The notes beneath the pieces were generated by a model, which saw nothing but the letters and a program-made list of their open reading frames with translations, made no database searches and was not told the DNA's origin. This document shows, one piece after another, positions 51,509 to 60,252 of a DNA stretch of 64,000 bases. How positions within the stretch are numbered: the first letter of the stretch is position 1; every line of letters starts with the position of its first letter. Location of the stretch: NCBI GenBank assembly GCA_022845955.1, contig AP025576.1:1984001-2048000 (forward strand), written 5' to 3'. This DNA comes from Lachnospiraceae bacterium (GTDB lineage Bacteria > Bacillota > Clostridia > Lachnospirales > Lachnospiraceae). Position numbers and translations under genes: made by a program.

Positions 51509-52916
51509 GTTTGGAACAGGCGGATGGAGAGCAGTGATAGGGGATGATTTTACCAAAGCAAATATCCAGCTTCTGGCAAAAGCCCTCTGCAGAAAAATGA
51601 AAGATGAAAACGCCGCGGACAAAGGGATCGTGATCGGCTACGACAGACGTTTTCTGGCAAAGGAAGCGATGCAGTGGGCGGGGCAGGTATTTGCAGCGCA
51701 GGGAGTGACGGCCTATCTTGTAAACAAATCGGCGCCCACGCCGCTTGTCATGTTTTATGTCATGAAGCATGAAATGCCTTACGGCATGATGATCACCGCA
51801 AGCCATAACCCCGCCATATATAACGGAATCAAGGTGTTTACCGCGGGCGGAAGGGATGCAAGCGCCGCACAGACCGATGAGATAGAAGAATATATCAGCC
51901 GGATCGAGACGGAACCGGTGGAAACAATGGAATACGAAAAAGCCCTGGAAGCCGGGCTGATCCGGGAAATCTATCCCCTCAATGAATATCTGGATAATAT
52001 TATTGACAACATCGACATGCAGGCGATCCGTAAAAGCAGACTCAAAATAGCCCTGGATCCCATGTACGGCGTGAGTGAAACCTCTATTAAGACCATCCTT
52101 CTCACCGCCAGGTGCGAGGTGGATACCATCCATGAACGCCACGACACCCTGTTCGGCGGAAAGCTGCCTGCCCCTACCGCAGCCACCCTGCGCCCCCTGC
52201 AGAATTTCGTCCTGGACGGGAAATGTGATATCGGGATCGCCACAGACGGAGACGCGGACCGGCTGGGAGTCATCGACGACAAGGGGAAATTCCTCCATCC
52301 CAACGATATCATGGTACTGCTGTATTACTATCTCGTGAAATATAAAGGCTGGCATGGCCCCGTTGTCCGCAATATCTGCACCACCCATATGTTAGATAAG
52401 GTGGCGCAGAAATTCGGGGAAACCTGCTATGAGGTACCCGTAGGCTTCAAACATATTTCCGCCAAGATGACGGAAACAGACGCCGTTATCGGCGGGGAAT
52501 CCTCCGGCGGCCTAACCGTGAGAGGACATATCCATGGGAAAGACGGCGTATATGCCGCCTGCCTGCTGGTGGAAATGATCGCCGTAACCGGCAAAAAGCT
52601 GTCCCAGATCTATGCGGATATAGAAGCCGAATGCGGAAAGATATATATGGAAGAACGGGATTACAAGTTCAACCAGGAGAAAAAGGATGCCGTGCACAAA
52701 ATCCTTCTGGAAGACAGACTCCTGCCGGAGCTTCCGTATGAAATCGATCATGTATCCTATCTGGACGGCAGCAAGGTCTACTTTACGAACGGAGGCTGGG
52801 TAGTGGGACGGTTTTCTGGAACCGAGCCGTTAATCCGTATTTTCTGTGAGATGCCGGAGGAAGAACAGGCGAAGGATGTCTGCCGGATTTATGAGGAATT
52901 CCTGGATCTGAAGTAA
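51501..52916 (+). CDS. Phosphoglucomutase/phosphomannomutase family enzyme
   Basis: The 471-residue alpha-D-phosphohexomutase has active-site Ser101 in ITASHNPAIYNGIKVF, the metal loop DGDADRLGV (Asp249-Asp253), sugar loop GGESSGGL and phosphate loop FSGTEPLIRIF in the last domain. It interconverts sugar 1- and 6-phosphates. The start ATG lies 8 bp inside the GH94 gene with GGGAGG upstream, so the two are coupled. The pair should feed phosphorolysis product into glycolysis. Confidence 0.95.
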   Translation: MIKFGTGGWRAVIGDDFTKANIQLLAKALCRKMKDENAADKGIVIGYDRRFLAKEAMQWAGQVFAAQGVTAYLVNKSAPTPLVMFYVMKHEMPYGMMITASHNPAIYNGIKVFTAGGRDASAAQTDEIEEYISRIETEPVETMEYEKALEAGLIREIYPLNEYLDNIIDNIDMQAIRKSRLKIALDPMYGVSETSIKTILLTARCEVDTIHERHDTLFGGKLPAPTAATLRPLQNFVLDGKCDIGIATDGDADRLGVIDDKGKFLHPNDIMVLLYYYLVKYKGWHGPVVRNICTTHMLDKVAQKFGETCYEVPVGFKHISAKMTETDAVIGGESSGGLTVRGHIHGKDGVYAACLLVEMIAVTGKKLSQIYADIEAECGKIYMEERDYKFNQEKKDAVHKILLEDRLLPELPYEIDHVSYLDGSKVYFTNGGWVVGRFSGTEPLIRIFCEMPEEEQAKDVCRIYEEFLDLK

Positions 52917-53022
52917 ATGGAAGTGCACAAAAAGCGGGTTCCGGTAAAGGCCTCACGTTTCTTACGGTCTGCGCAGTAAATACGCGGACCTGACTGAATA
53001 GTTACAAAGTAATTTCATTACC

Positions 53023-53065
53023 GCAGGGCGGCATAGTCGGAAGGCTGTGCCGTTCTGCTTTTTTT
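53023..53065 (+). terminator. Terminator of the GH94-mutase unit
   Basis: GCAGggCGGCAtAG pairs with CTgTGCCGttCTGC, followed by TTTTTTT. From here to 53300 only AT-rich sequence without further recognised elements is seen. Confidence 0.85.
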
Positions 53066-53300
53066 CTGTGTTGTTTCATGGCCCGCCCGTCCCTGCCTTG
53101 TCCCGGCCCCCGATAAAGCGCCGGAGAATCCCTGTTTTCTGTCTGCGGTGTCCGCCGGATATATCCGTGCAGGAACAAGGATTCTTAAATAACGCAGAAT
53201 AATAATAAAAAACAGCAGGAGTCATGTTATAATTAAGACAATTCAAACTTCGCAGGTGCCAAACAGAAGCATTTTGTGACAGGAAAATAAAAAGGCAATT

Positions 53301-53309
53301 TGATATAAT
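53301..53309 (+). promoter_or_regulatory. Extended -10 promoter overlapping the annotated ATG of the AraC gene
   Basis: TGATATAAT is a perfect extended -10 (TGn plus TATAAT) with no -35 at the proper distance. The predicted transcript would begin near 53316, downstream of the ATG at 53308, which argues that translation starts at TTG 53326. Confidence 0.55.
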
Positions 53310-53325
53310 GAAAGGGGTGGAGTTC

Positions 53326-54813
53326 TTGTATTGGCTGCAAAGCGTCAACAAAGCTATTACATTTATGGAACGTAATATGACAAATAAGATTGGAATAGAA
53401 GATATCTCAAGGGAGGTTTATTCTTCAGGTGCACATTTCCAGCGTATCTTCCACCTGGTAACAGGCATAACGCTTGGGGAATATATCCGCAACCGCAGGC
53501 TGAGTCTGGCGGGCAGAGACTTACGGCTGCAGAAGGAAAAGATAACAGAAATTGCCATGAAGTATCAATACGATACCCCTGAAAGCTTCTCCAAGGCATT
53601 TTCAAGATTTCATGGGATTAAGCCTTCAGAGGTTCCGGCAAAGGGCAGCCGCCTGAAATTTTACAGTCCTCTGATAATTAATATTTCGGTAGAAGGAGGT
53701 TTTGACACGTCTTTTAAGCTCATAGACAATTTTTGCTGGAACAATATTGACGATAAAATTACCGGAACGCTTTCAGATACGGAAAAATATCAGATGGTCG
53801 TTGACTGGTCCCGTACAGCCCGGGGGCAAAATCCGGATGTGTTCGATTCGCTGACGGACTGGATACTTGATGATCCCCAATGGACAGAGGACAAGCTGGT
53901 GGAAAACGAACAGATCCTGATGAATGGTGTGCTGGCCAGATTTAAAGAGCAAAATGCAAAGCTTCGTACCTATTTAAGTAAAATTACCTGCCCGGATATT
54001 GTAAATGAGGCTGTTTGGGGTGCGCTGGACAGATTTGACGGCCAGCTGAGGGGAAAAGCCGTTGACCCGGGCCTGCAGAAAGCGGTGGAGGATATGTTCC
54101 GCAATTTTTCCATTATGAAAGACCGCCGGATACGGGAACTTATCGCCGGCAACAGAACCGGATCTACGGGTACAGACAGCGTGGAACTCTACGGCTATAT
54201 CAACTGTTTAAAGGACTGTGACGCCGGGGTGCAGTGGACTTTGTTTATGCCCCAGTTTGTCCGGGAACAGCAAAAAGATTTCCGGCTGAAAAGCTTTACA
54301 TACAAAGCCTTGCCGGCCATGCGGTTTATCGGAAAGAAATGGTTGGAACACGATCCCTATGACCGGACCCGGAGAAGAGAGGTGATAAAGACACTGGATA
54401 CGCTGGCGGAGTATAAATCGGGTTTTGATTATGATCTTCTGTTTATGCATCACAAGGGGAAAGGCGTGGATGTGGAACCCCGGCACGGATTTTTGGGAAG
54501 ATTCATGAAGGCAGATACCCCGGTTCCGAATGGCTTTATTTCCGTGGATTTTGTCCCACAGAGAGACGCTGAGGGTACTGACTTTGGACCGCCCTATCTC
54601 TCCCAATTTTCTTTTGCCGTATTTACAGGAGATGTAGCGGCTATGCACAGAACCGACGGCTACGACAGCGACGCCATGTACGATGTTACAAGGAATATTA
54701 TTTTAGGGCAGGGGGTGCAGATTCCCTATCCCGATAAATACTGGACGGCGGAAGTATTTTTAAACGGTGCGGAAAATGACAGTACCGCCTATCTGTTTAG
54801 TGTGGAACTTTAA
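53326..54813 (+). CDS. AraC-family regulator with long C-terminal effector region
   Basis: The 495-residue protein has an N-terminal MarA/Rob-like AraC DNA-binding domain (residues 1-105: IEDISREVYSSGAHFQRIFH and ITEIAMKYQYDTPESFSKAF). A middle region of about 170 residues of unknown fold follows, and a C-terminal part (about 290-495, CLKDCDAGVQWTLFMPQFVR; FRLKSFTYKALPAMRFIGKK) resembles GyrI-like effector-binding modules. The frame also opens at ATG 53308, but homologues begin right at the WL-x-x-x-N-x-AI motif and GGGGTGGAG lies just before TTG 53326. It probably responds to a small hydrophobic ligand and may regulate its neighbours. Confidence 0.82.
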   Translation: MYWLQSVNKAITFMERNMTNKIGIEDISREVYSSGAHFQRIFHLVTGITLGEYIRNRRLSLAGRDLRLQKEKITEIAMKYQYDTPESFSKAFSRFHGIKPSEVPAKGSRLKFYSPLIINISVEGGFDTSFKLIDNFCWNNIDDKITGTLSDTEKYQMVVDWSRTARGQNPDVFDSLTDWILDDPQWTEDKLVENEQILMNGVLARFKEQNAKLRTYLSKITCPDIVNEAVWGALDRFDGQLRGKAVDPGLQKAVEDMFRNFSIMKDRRIRELIAGNRTGSTGTDSVELYGYINCLKDCDAGVQWTLFMPQFVREQQKDFRLKSFTYKALPAMRFIGKKWLEHDPYDRTRRREVIKTLDTLAEYKSGFDYDLLFMHHKGKGVDVEPRHGFLGRFMKADTPVPNGFISVDFVPQRDAEGTDFGPPYLSQFSFAVFTGDVAAMHRTDGYDSDAMYDVTRNIILGQGVQIPYPDKYWTAEVFLNGAENDSTAYLFSVEL

Positions 54814-54946
54814 ATAAGGACAGATGCAGCAAAGACGGACAGCGTGATTAGGACTGCAAGGCTTTTGCGAAAAAGTACCCTGCCTGCTGCGGATAAATTG
54901 AGGGGGAACCTTAACTTCCAGGAAAAATCGAAAGGAAAATAAAATT

Positions 54947-55456
54947 ATGAGCCAAAAAGCGATTATTACATTTCAAATCCATCAAGAAGCGTTTGCGTTT
55001 CTCGGAAACGAAAATATTGTTACCGAATCTTCTGATTTCGGGCAGATTTGGGGGCATTTCTTCGAGATAGGCGGATACGAGCCAATTCTTCCCTATGCGG
55101 TGGATACAAAGCCGGTAAATATATGGTGCATTAACGAACAAGGAGAACGGATTTATTTTCAGGGACTTTTTGTGCAAAACGTAGACAAGGTGCCTGAGGG
55201 GTATAAACTTGCCCGTTTTCCCGCAGGTGATTTTCTCGTCGTCACAACGGAATGGATGGAAACAAATGATGAGGCTGTGGGTGATGCCGGAAACGGCCGC
55301 GTCAACCGGTATGCAGAAACAGTGGCAATGCCGGAAGGTTATGTACGCAATGACGGTCCGGTTACCGCAATCGAAAAAGAGAACGCAGATACGCCCGACG
55401 GCAGCAGATATGAGGTTTGGGTGCCGATTCGTAAAGTAACGGAGTCAGGGAAATAA
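54947..55456 (+). CDS. GyrI-like small-molecule-binding protein
   Basis: The 169-residue stand-alone protein has a GyrI/AraC-effector-type fold: FQIHQEAFAFLGNENIVTES, DFGQIWGHFFEIGGYEP, NVDKVPEGYKLARFPAGDFL and YEVWVPIRK at the end, with the Trp and Glu positions typical of ligand binding. It lacks a DNA-binding domain. It sits 133 bp after the AraC regulator; that gap contains AAAGTACCCTGCC, also present at 26629. It might sequester the same ligand as the regulator or bind another target; function is unknown. Confidence 0.78.
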   Translation: MSQKAIITFQIHQEAFAFLGNENIVTESSDFGQIWGHFFEIGGYEPILPYAVDTKPVNIWCINEQGERIYFQGLFVQNVDKVPEGYKLARFPAGDFLVVTTEWMETNDEAVGDAGNGRVNRYAETVAMPEGYVRNDGPVTAIEKENADTPDGSRYEVWVPIRKVTESGK

Positions 55457-55462
55457 AATACT

Positions 55463-56983
55463 ATGAATAAGACAAAAGCTGAGAGCTTTACGAGAAGGAA
55501 AAGGATGGGGGTGAGAATAAAATTCTTACAACTGTTTTCAGCCCTTTTGACAATTATGATGATATCGTCCTGTTCTTCGGATTCCTCCGGCGTCCGGCCG
55601 GGGAGGGAGGATCCGGTGCAGGCAGATGTAACGCAGACTCCTGACGGCCAGGCAGAGACAGAGGCTTCCTTGCAGACAGAACCAGCCATGGACTCCCCGA
55701 CAGAGACGGAGCTGCGGACAGGCGAAGGGATGCAGCCGGACCCCAACGACGCAGCCCGGATGCCGGAGCAGGTACCGGATCTTTTGCAAACAGGACGGAA
55801 TATAACAGACTTTGTTCCTGAGAACTGGGAATTGATGGATTCGGCAGAACTGGATTATAACCAGGACGGGATACCTGATTATGTGGGGGTGCTGCAATAT
55901 AGGCCGCCAAATTCGGAAAACTATGGAGAACTGCCCCGTATACTGTTTGCGATATACAGCGAAGGCGCCAAGCAGTACCGGCTGGATTTTCAGGATGCCA
56001 ACTTAATCAGGACCATGTCTGAAGGAGGGATATTCGGAGACCCTTATCTGCCGCTGACCGCAGAAAAGTGTGCGTTCACAATCCATACCTATGGCGGAAG
56101 TGCCTGGAGGTGGTCGGAAGATTTCACCTACATATATAAAGAGGGGATATGGTATTTGAACAGGGCAGAGAAAACTTACGGATATGGTTTCTATGTCACG
56201 GATTATTCGCTGAATGATTATGAAACAGGAATCGGTATCCGGAAAAAGAGAAGCAGCAATTTTTCAGATATGGAGTTAGTGTTAGAGAACGCAGGGGAAA
56301 CCGACATGGATGATATTGATGCATATCCCTATGACCTCATCTATGAGGTATCCCTGGATGCGCCGCCCACGTTGTACCAGGCTGGTATGAGATGGTGGCT
56401 GGCACCGGACAGAATGACGGAATGGCCGGTGGATACGATTGAAATTGCCGGAGGAATTGATCTGGAACCGGATCAGGTGCAGCTGCCAGGTGAAAACACG
56501 GTATTTAAGTATAATGATGAAGAGTATATGCTTTACCATTTTTTTAAGGAAGATAGAAACAAGGAATATATTGTGCTGTATGAAATAAGAGATAAGAAAC
56601 TTTCTGTGCTGGCGGCCGTAGAGAAGGATCATTTTAATGAGATCATTACGCTGTATCAGGGGAAGGTCTATTACTCCTCTTATATAAAGGAGTCGGATCC
56701 CGGTGTTGTACAGACTTCTCCAGGCGTGCCGGAGAAAGAAGACGATGAGGAAGTCGGAGTACGGCTGCACCAGGTCGATAAGGACGGTACACAGCAGGTG
56801 ATATTTGCGTATCTTCCGGAAAGAAAACAATCGGATGATTATCCCTATTATAGCTTGATTTGCGAGTTCAACGGCGGTGAGCTTGTGGCAGAAGTATATA
56901 TTGGAGACGAAGCCCATCCGTTCTATACAATTGATTTGGAAAGCGGGGATACACAGTTTATGGGGCAGGTGCCGAAAAAATGA
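55463..56983 (+). CDS. Lipoprotein of unknown function
   Basis: The 506-residue exported lipoprotein has N-terminal hydrophobic LQLFSALLTIMM and lipobox ISSCSS, then an acidic Thr/Gln/Glu-rich spacer (about 40-110). The globular part begins LDYNQDGIPDYVGVLQYRPP, an EF-hand-like calcium loop as in FG-GAP or dockerin-like repeats, followed by beta-rich sequence (FTIHTYGGSAWRWSEDFTYI; DTIEIAGGIDLEPDQ). No family recognised. An alternative start at 55505 with AAGGAAAAGG immediately upstream gives a more usual signal-peptide length. It follows the GyrI-like gene by 6 bp, so it is cotranscribed. Confidence 0.75.
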   Translation: MNKTKAESFTRRKRMGVRIKFLQLFSALLTIMMISSCSSDSSGVRPGREDPVQADVTQTPDGQAETEASLQTEPAMDSPTETELRTGEGMQPDPNDAARMPEQVPDLLQTGRNITDFVPENWELMDSAELDYNQDGIPDYVGVLQYRPPNSENYGELPRILFAIYSEGAKQYRLDFQDANLIRTMSEGGIFGDPYLPLTAEKCAFTIHTYGGSAWRWSEDFTYIYKEGIWYLNRAEKTYGYGFYVTDYSLNDYETGIGIRKKRSSNFSDMELVLENAGETDMDDIDAYPYDLIYEVSLDAPPTLYQAGMRWWLAPDRMTEWPVDTIEIAGGIDLEPDQVQLPGENTVFKYNDEEYMLYHFFKEDRNKEYIVLYEIRDKKLSVLAAVEKDHFNEIITLYQGKVYYSSYIKESDPGVVQTSPGVPEKEDDEEVGVRLHQVDKDGTQQVIFAYLPERKQSDDYPYYSLICEFNGGELVAEVYIGDEAHPFYTIDLESGDTQFMGQVPKK

Positions 56984-57257
56984 ATTCCTAATATAAGGAA
57001 CCTGTCATCCTGATCAGCAGAGCAAATCTGCCGCTTTCATAAGGTCATCACAGTCGTATTTTCCCTGCACCATATCCACAGATAACCTCCTGTTTGTTCA
57101 TTCGTATCATTTTGGTAACTATACCACAATAAAGTGCTTACTTTACAGTCCGGCACCATAAATGCATAATAAAAAAAAGAGGAACCCCTGATGGGTTTCT
57201 GAAGAAACTGTTTGGCAGCCGCCAAATGCATACAAAGAAAAAACGGAGGTTAACACC
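56984..57257. other. Intergenic region, 274 bp
   Basis: It contains GAACCC..GGGTTTC and GTTTC..GAAAC inverted repeats near 57183-57212 with eight A residues before them; on the minus strand this would be a weak terminator, although no minus-strand gene ends here. A GAGGTTAAC-containing ribosome site serves the next gene. No promoter is clear. Confidence 0.4.
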
Positions 57258-57659
57258 ATGAATGAAGTCGTAACGTTTTTGCAGGAAAATCCCGTGCAGT
57301 ATCTTGCCACGATTGGCCGTGACGGAAAGGCAAAGTGCCGCCCCTTTATGTTCTGTTTTGAACAGGACGGCAAACTGTGGTTTTGCACCAACAATACCAA
57401 GGAAGTCTACAAGGACATGCTGGCCAATCCCAACATCGAGGTTTCCGTATCCAGCCCATCCTATGCGTGGATCAGACTGCATGGAAAGGTTGTGTTTGAG
57501 AACAACAGGGAGGTCAAAAAGGGCTGCATGAACAACCCCATTGTCAAGGGTCAGTACCAGACCGCCGACAACCCCATTTTTGAGGTGTTCTATCTGGAGG
57601 ACGCGCAGGCTGTCATTGCTGACTTTTCCGGTAATCCGCCCAAGGAATACATACTGTAA
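57258..57659 (+). CDS. Pyridoxamine 5'-phosphate oxidase-fold flavin-binding protein
   Basis: The 133-residue single-domain PPOX-fold protein has QYLATIGRDGKAKCRPFMFC near the start (flavin phosphate site), KLWFCTNNTKEVYKDMLANP, and PSYAWIRLHGKVVFENN. It likely binds FMN or F420-like cofactor and acts as a small reductase or cofactor carrier. Substrate unknown. The following gene, 72 bp on, has the same fold plus a ferredoxin module, suggesting a shared redox process. Confidence 0.85.
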   Translation: MNEVVTFLQENPVQYLATIGRDGKAKCRPFMFCFEQDGKLWFCTNNTKEVYKDMLANPNIEVSVSSPSYAWIRLHGKVVFENNREVKKGCMNNPIVKGQYQTADNPIFEVFYLEDAQAVIADFSGNPPKEYIL

Positions 57660-57731
57660 GCAATAAACAGCCCGCCGTTACCATAAAGATTTATAATCCA
57701 TTGACCCCAATCCTGAAAGGACAGTATACAC

Positions 57732-58352
57732 ATGAAAGCGGAAAAGTATCTTCAGTATTTGCAAAAGGAGATTCACTCAACGGTTTTTGCCACAATTGAT
57801 GAAAACGGAAATCCGGTAACCTGTGTCATTGATATGATGCTGTCTGATGAAAACGGCCTGTATTTTTTGACGGCGAAGGGCAAAGCCTTTTATGCACGGC
57901 TGAAGGCTCATGACAGCGTATCCGTTACAGGCTTTCACGGTAAGGATACTATGTCCTCCAAGTCTGTCACCGTGCGGGGAAAAGTGCGGGAATTGGGCGA
58001 TGTGCTTCTGACGGAAATTTTCAAAGCCAATCCTTATATGGAAGAAATCTACCCCGGCGAAAAGAGCCGCGCCGTGCTGACCGTGTTTCAAATTTACCAA
58101 GGCGAGGGAGAGTTTTTCGATCTCTCCGTAAAGCCCATTTTTCGGGAGCGCTTTTCCTTTGGAGGGAGCGAAAAAAAGATAAGCGGCTACTTCGTGGGCA
58201 GTGCGTGCATCGGTTGTAAACTTTGTTTTTCTGTCTGCCCGCAGAAATGCATTGATATTGCTGCAAAACCAGCGGTCATAACCCAATCAAATTGTCTGCA
58301 TTGCGGAAGGTGTGCGGAAATCTGCCCTGTAGGCGCGGTGGAAAAGCGATAG
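57732..58352 (+). CDS. PPOX-fold flavoprotein fused to 2[4Fe-4S] ferredoxin
   Basis: The 206-residue fusion has an N-terminal PPOX-like flavin domain (residues 1-140, HSTVFATIDENGNPVTCVID; LYFLTAKGKAFYARLKAHDS). A bacterial ferredoxin domain follows, with CIGCKLCFSVCP and CLHCGRCAEICP, eight cysteines in the classic CxxCxxCxxxCP spacing. Electrons could pass from ferredoxin clusters to bound flavin within one polypeptide. GAAAGGA lies 9 bp before the ATG. The gene ends at a hairpin shared with the convergent hydrolase gene. Confidence 0.9.
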   Translation: MKAEKYLQYLQKEIHSTVFATIDENGNPVTCVIDMMLSDENGLYFLTAKGKAFYARLKAHDSVSVTGFHGKDTMSSKSVTVRGKVRELGDVLLTEIFKANPYMEEIYPGEKSRAVLTVFQIYQGEGEFFDLSVKPIFRERFSFGGSEKKISGYFVGSACIGCKLCFSVCPQKCIDIAAKPAVITQSNCLHCGRCAEICPVGAVEKR

Positions 58353-58383
58353 CACAATACCCGCACAGTGCAGCGGACCCTGG

Positions 58384-58406
58384 TATCTGCGTTTTATACG
58401 CAGATA
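58384..58406. terminator. Hairpin between convergent genes
   Basis: TATCTGCGT and ACGCAGATA form a perfect 9-bp stem with a 5-nt loop ending one base before the minus-strand stop codon. No T-run follows on the + strand; it probably marks the end of both transcripts. Confidence 0.55.
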
Positions 58407-59195
58407 TCAGAGGCAGCTTTCTATCCATTCCCGCAGCACCCTCAGCTGTTCCTGCGTATGGAACCAGTGTTCCCCATCCTCCATAACGGTTAACCGGCAA
58501 CGGAACCGGCGGCTGAAGCTTTCTGCAGCAGAACGTTCAATCAGATGATCCCGTCCCGCATACAGAATATCCGTGGGGATTTCCCAATGACAGACGGGAT
58601 GCTCTTTTGCATAACAATAGTATTCCCAGGACAGGGTTTCCCCAAAGGAAGTCGGAATGGTGCCTTCCTGTTCCAGTTCACCCGCAAAGACAGAAGCCCA
58701 CTGCATCATGCGGCGGATCAGGTATTCCATATCAGGCACCGGCGATACAAAAAGTGCCTTTTCGAAAGGTTTATCCGCAAAACTGAGCATGGAAAACCAT
58801 GCGCCTATACTGTTGGCATATATAGCAGTTTTTTTCCATTTCTTATTTACAAATTCATATATGCAGTCCAATTCCGGAACCACATGCCAGGGGTCAAAAC
58901 ACCCGCCTTCCTCTTTCCGTTCCCCATGCTCCGGCAAGTCCATACTCAGCACCTGCCAGCCGCGGGCACAGGCAAGCTCCGCAAAAACGCCTGCTTCTTC
59001 TTTACAGCCGGATTTTCCGTGAACATAAAGATAGATACGTTCGGACGGCGTTCCCCACAACATGGCGGGGATGCCTTTTGTTCCCGTGAGCGGGCCGGAC
59101 GGATGTGTCCGCATATCCAATTGGTTATTGTTGTGAGGTTCCAATCCCCTGCAGCTTTCTGCGGGGTATTGGATTATAAAATTCTGCTTTTCCAT
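58407..59195 (-). CDS. Alpha/beta hydrolase
   Basis: The 262-residue protein has an alpha/beta-hydrolase core: YLYVHGKSGCKEEAGVFAEL (oxyanion HG), VLSMDLPEHGER, nucleophile Ser in the elbow YANSIGAWFS (NxSxG-type, first Gly replaced by Asn), acid Asp in LYAGRDHLI and His in DGEHWFHT. There is no signal peptide. Esterase, thioesterase or peptidase activity is possible; family placement near BD-FAE or YqiA-like hydrolases is a guess. It is 40 bp downstream of a LysR gene on the same strand and may be its target. Confidence 0.85.
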   Translation of the reverse strand: MEKQNFIIQYPAESCRGLEPHNNNQLDMRTHPSGPLTGTKGIPAMLWGTPSERIYLYVHGKSGCKEEAGVFAELACARGWQVLSMDLPEHGERKEEGGCFDPWHVVPELDCIYEFVNKKWKKTAIYANSIGAWFSMLSFADKPFEKALFVSPVPDMEYLIRRMMQWASVFAGELEQEGTIPTSFGETLSWEYYCYAKEHPVCHWEIPTDILYAGRDHLIERSAAESFSRRFRCRLTVMEDGEHWFHTQEQLRVLREWIESCL

Positions 59196-59235
59196 GGGGA
59201 CTCCTATTTTTTAAGCGGCAGCCGGCCGGCCGCCC

Positions 59236-60141
59236 CTACTTCGGTAAGTTCTCCTTTAACATCTCCAGAAATGCGGCTTCCGCCCGGGTTGGTCTGTAAT
59301 CCTCCGGATAAATCAGCAGATCCGTCATTTTCCTGGGGGAACCCTGGTATTTTTTCTGGACCAGATGGTATCTGGATAATATAGTATCCGGAACCGGGGA
59401 GACAAACATAAAGGTACCGGGAACGCCTGTAAGAATGTCGAACTGGCTGCCCCGTTCATGGATATGGATACTGTTTTCGTTATGCTCCGTTTCCGGCGCT
59501 TCATGCAGATAGGCTGAGAGGGAGGTATCATCGCAGACCACCTCTATGGCCTGGGAAAGCAGATCCGGTGTCAGCACGGAGGTTTTTGCCAGCGGATGCC
59601 GGTCGGACATGATAACCGTTAATTCAAATTTACATAAGGTTTCATAGGAAAGCTCCCGCAGCTTAAGCAGGGGCAGAAGCGTTTTCTCATAACGATCAGG
59701 GCAGCGTATGATAGCCAGGGATGCGGTGCGGTCGGAAACCTGGCAGATGGCGTCCATCGTCCCGGTTTCGTTATAATTGACCGAAAGCTGCCGCCCTTTG
59801 GCATGTTTTTTCAGGAATGCGGTAAACGCGCCTGTGATATAGCTGGCCCGCGGGACACAGATGTGCAGGCTGATATTGTCCTTTTCATCCCGGGAACAAT
59901 AGTTTTCCAGGGCCTGGTATTGTTTGACCGCCTTTTTGGCGAGTACGAGGAATTCCCTGCCTTTTTCCGTAGGAATGACACCGCGGGAACTGCGGGTAAA
60001 AACCGTGAAGCCGATTTCCTCCTCCAGCTCCCGGATATCGCGGCTTAAGTTGGGCTGGCTGATAAACAGCTGTTTTGCCGCCCCCGTGATGGAACGGCTG
60101 CGTTCCACTTCTATAATATAACGAAGTACATTGAGATTCAT
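59236..60141 (-). CDS. LysR-family transcriptional regulator
   Basis: The 301-residue protein has a winged helix (residues 1-60, VERSRSITGAAKQLFISQPN then LSRDIRELEEEIG) and a LysR effector domain (ISLHICVPRASYITGAFTAF; FELTVIMSDRHPLAKTSVLT). It is divergent from nifJ across a 407-bp gap with a T-N11-A-type inverted repeat. It could control the hydrolase gene, nifJ, or only itself. It is unrelated in detail to the LysR protein at 11048. Confidence 0.92.
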   Translation of the reverse strand: MNLNVLRYIIEVERSRSITGAAKQLFISQPNLSRDIRELEEEIGFTVFTRSSRGVIPTEKGREFLVLAKKAVKQYQALENYCSRDEKDNISLHICVPRASYITGAFTAFLKKHAKGRQLSVNYNETGTMDAICQVSDRTASLAIIRCPDRYEKTLLPLLKLRELSYETLCKFELTVIMSDRHPLAKTSVLTPDLLSQAIEVVCDDTSLSAYLHEAPETEHNENSIHIHERGSQFDILTGVPGTFMFVSPVPDTILSRYHLVQKKYQGSPRKMTDLLIYPEDYRPTRAEAAFLEMLKENLPK

Positions 60142-60252
60142 TTACGGCCTCCCTTGTGCGCCCTTTCCTATGCGGATACGGCGGACGGCATGCCTGTAAC
60201 AGTGCAGGGCCGTTACGGCGGCTTACCTGTCTGTGAGCTTGTATTTCATTTT

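Noticed and set aside
57155..57215. A hairpin with a T-run on the minus strand that looks like a terminator.
   Set aside because: No minus-strand gene ends there and the stem is only five base pairs; kept as a note in the intergenic entry.
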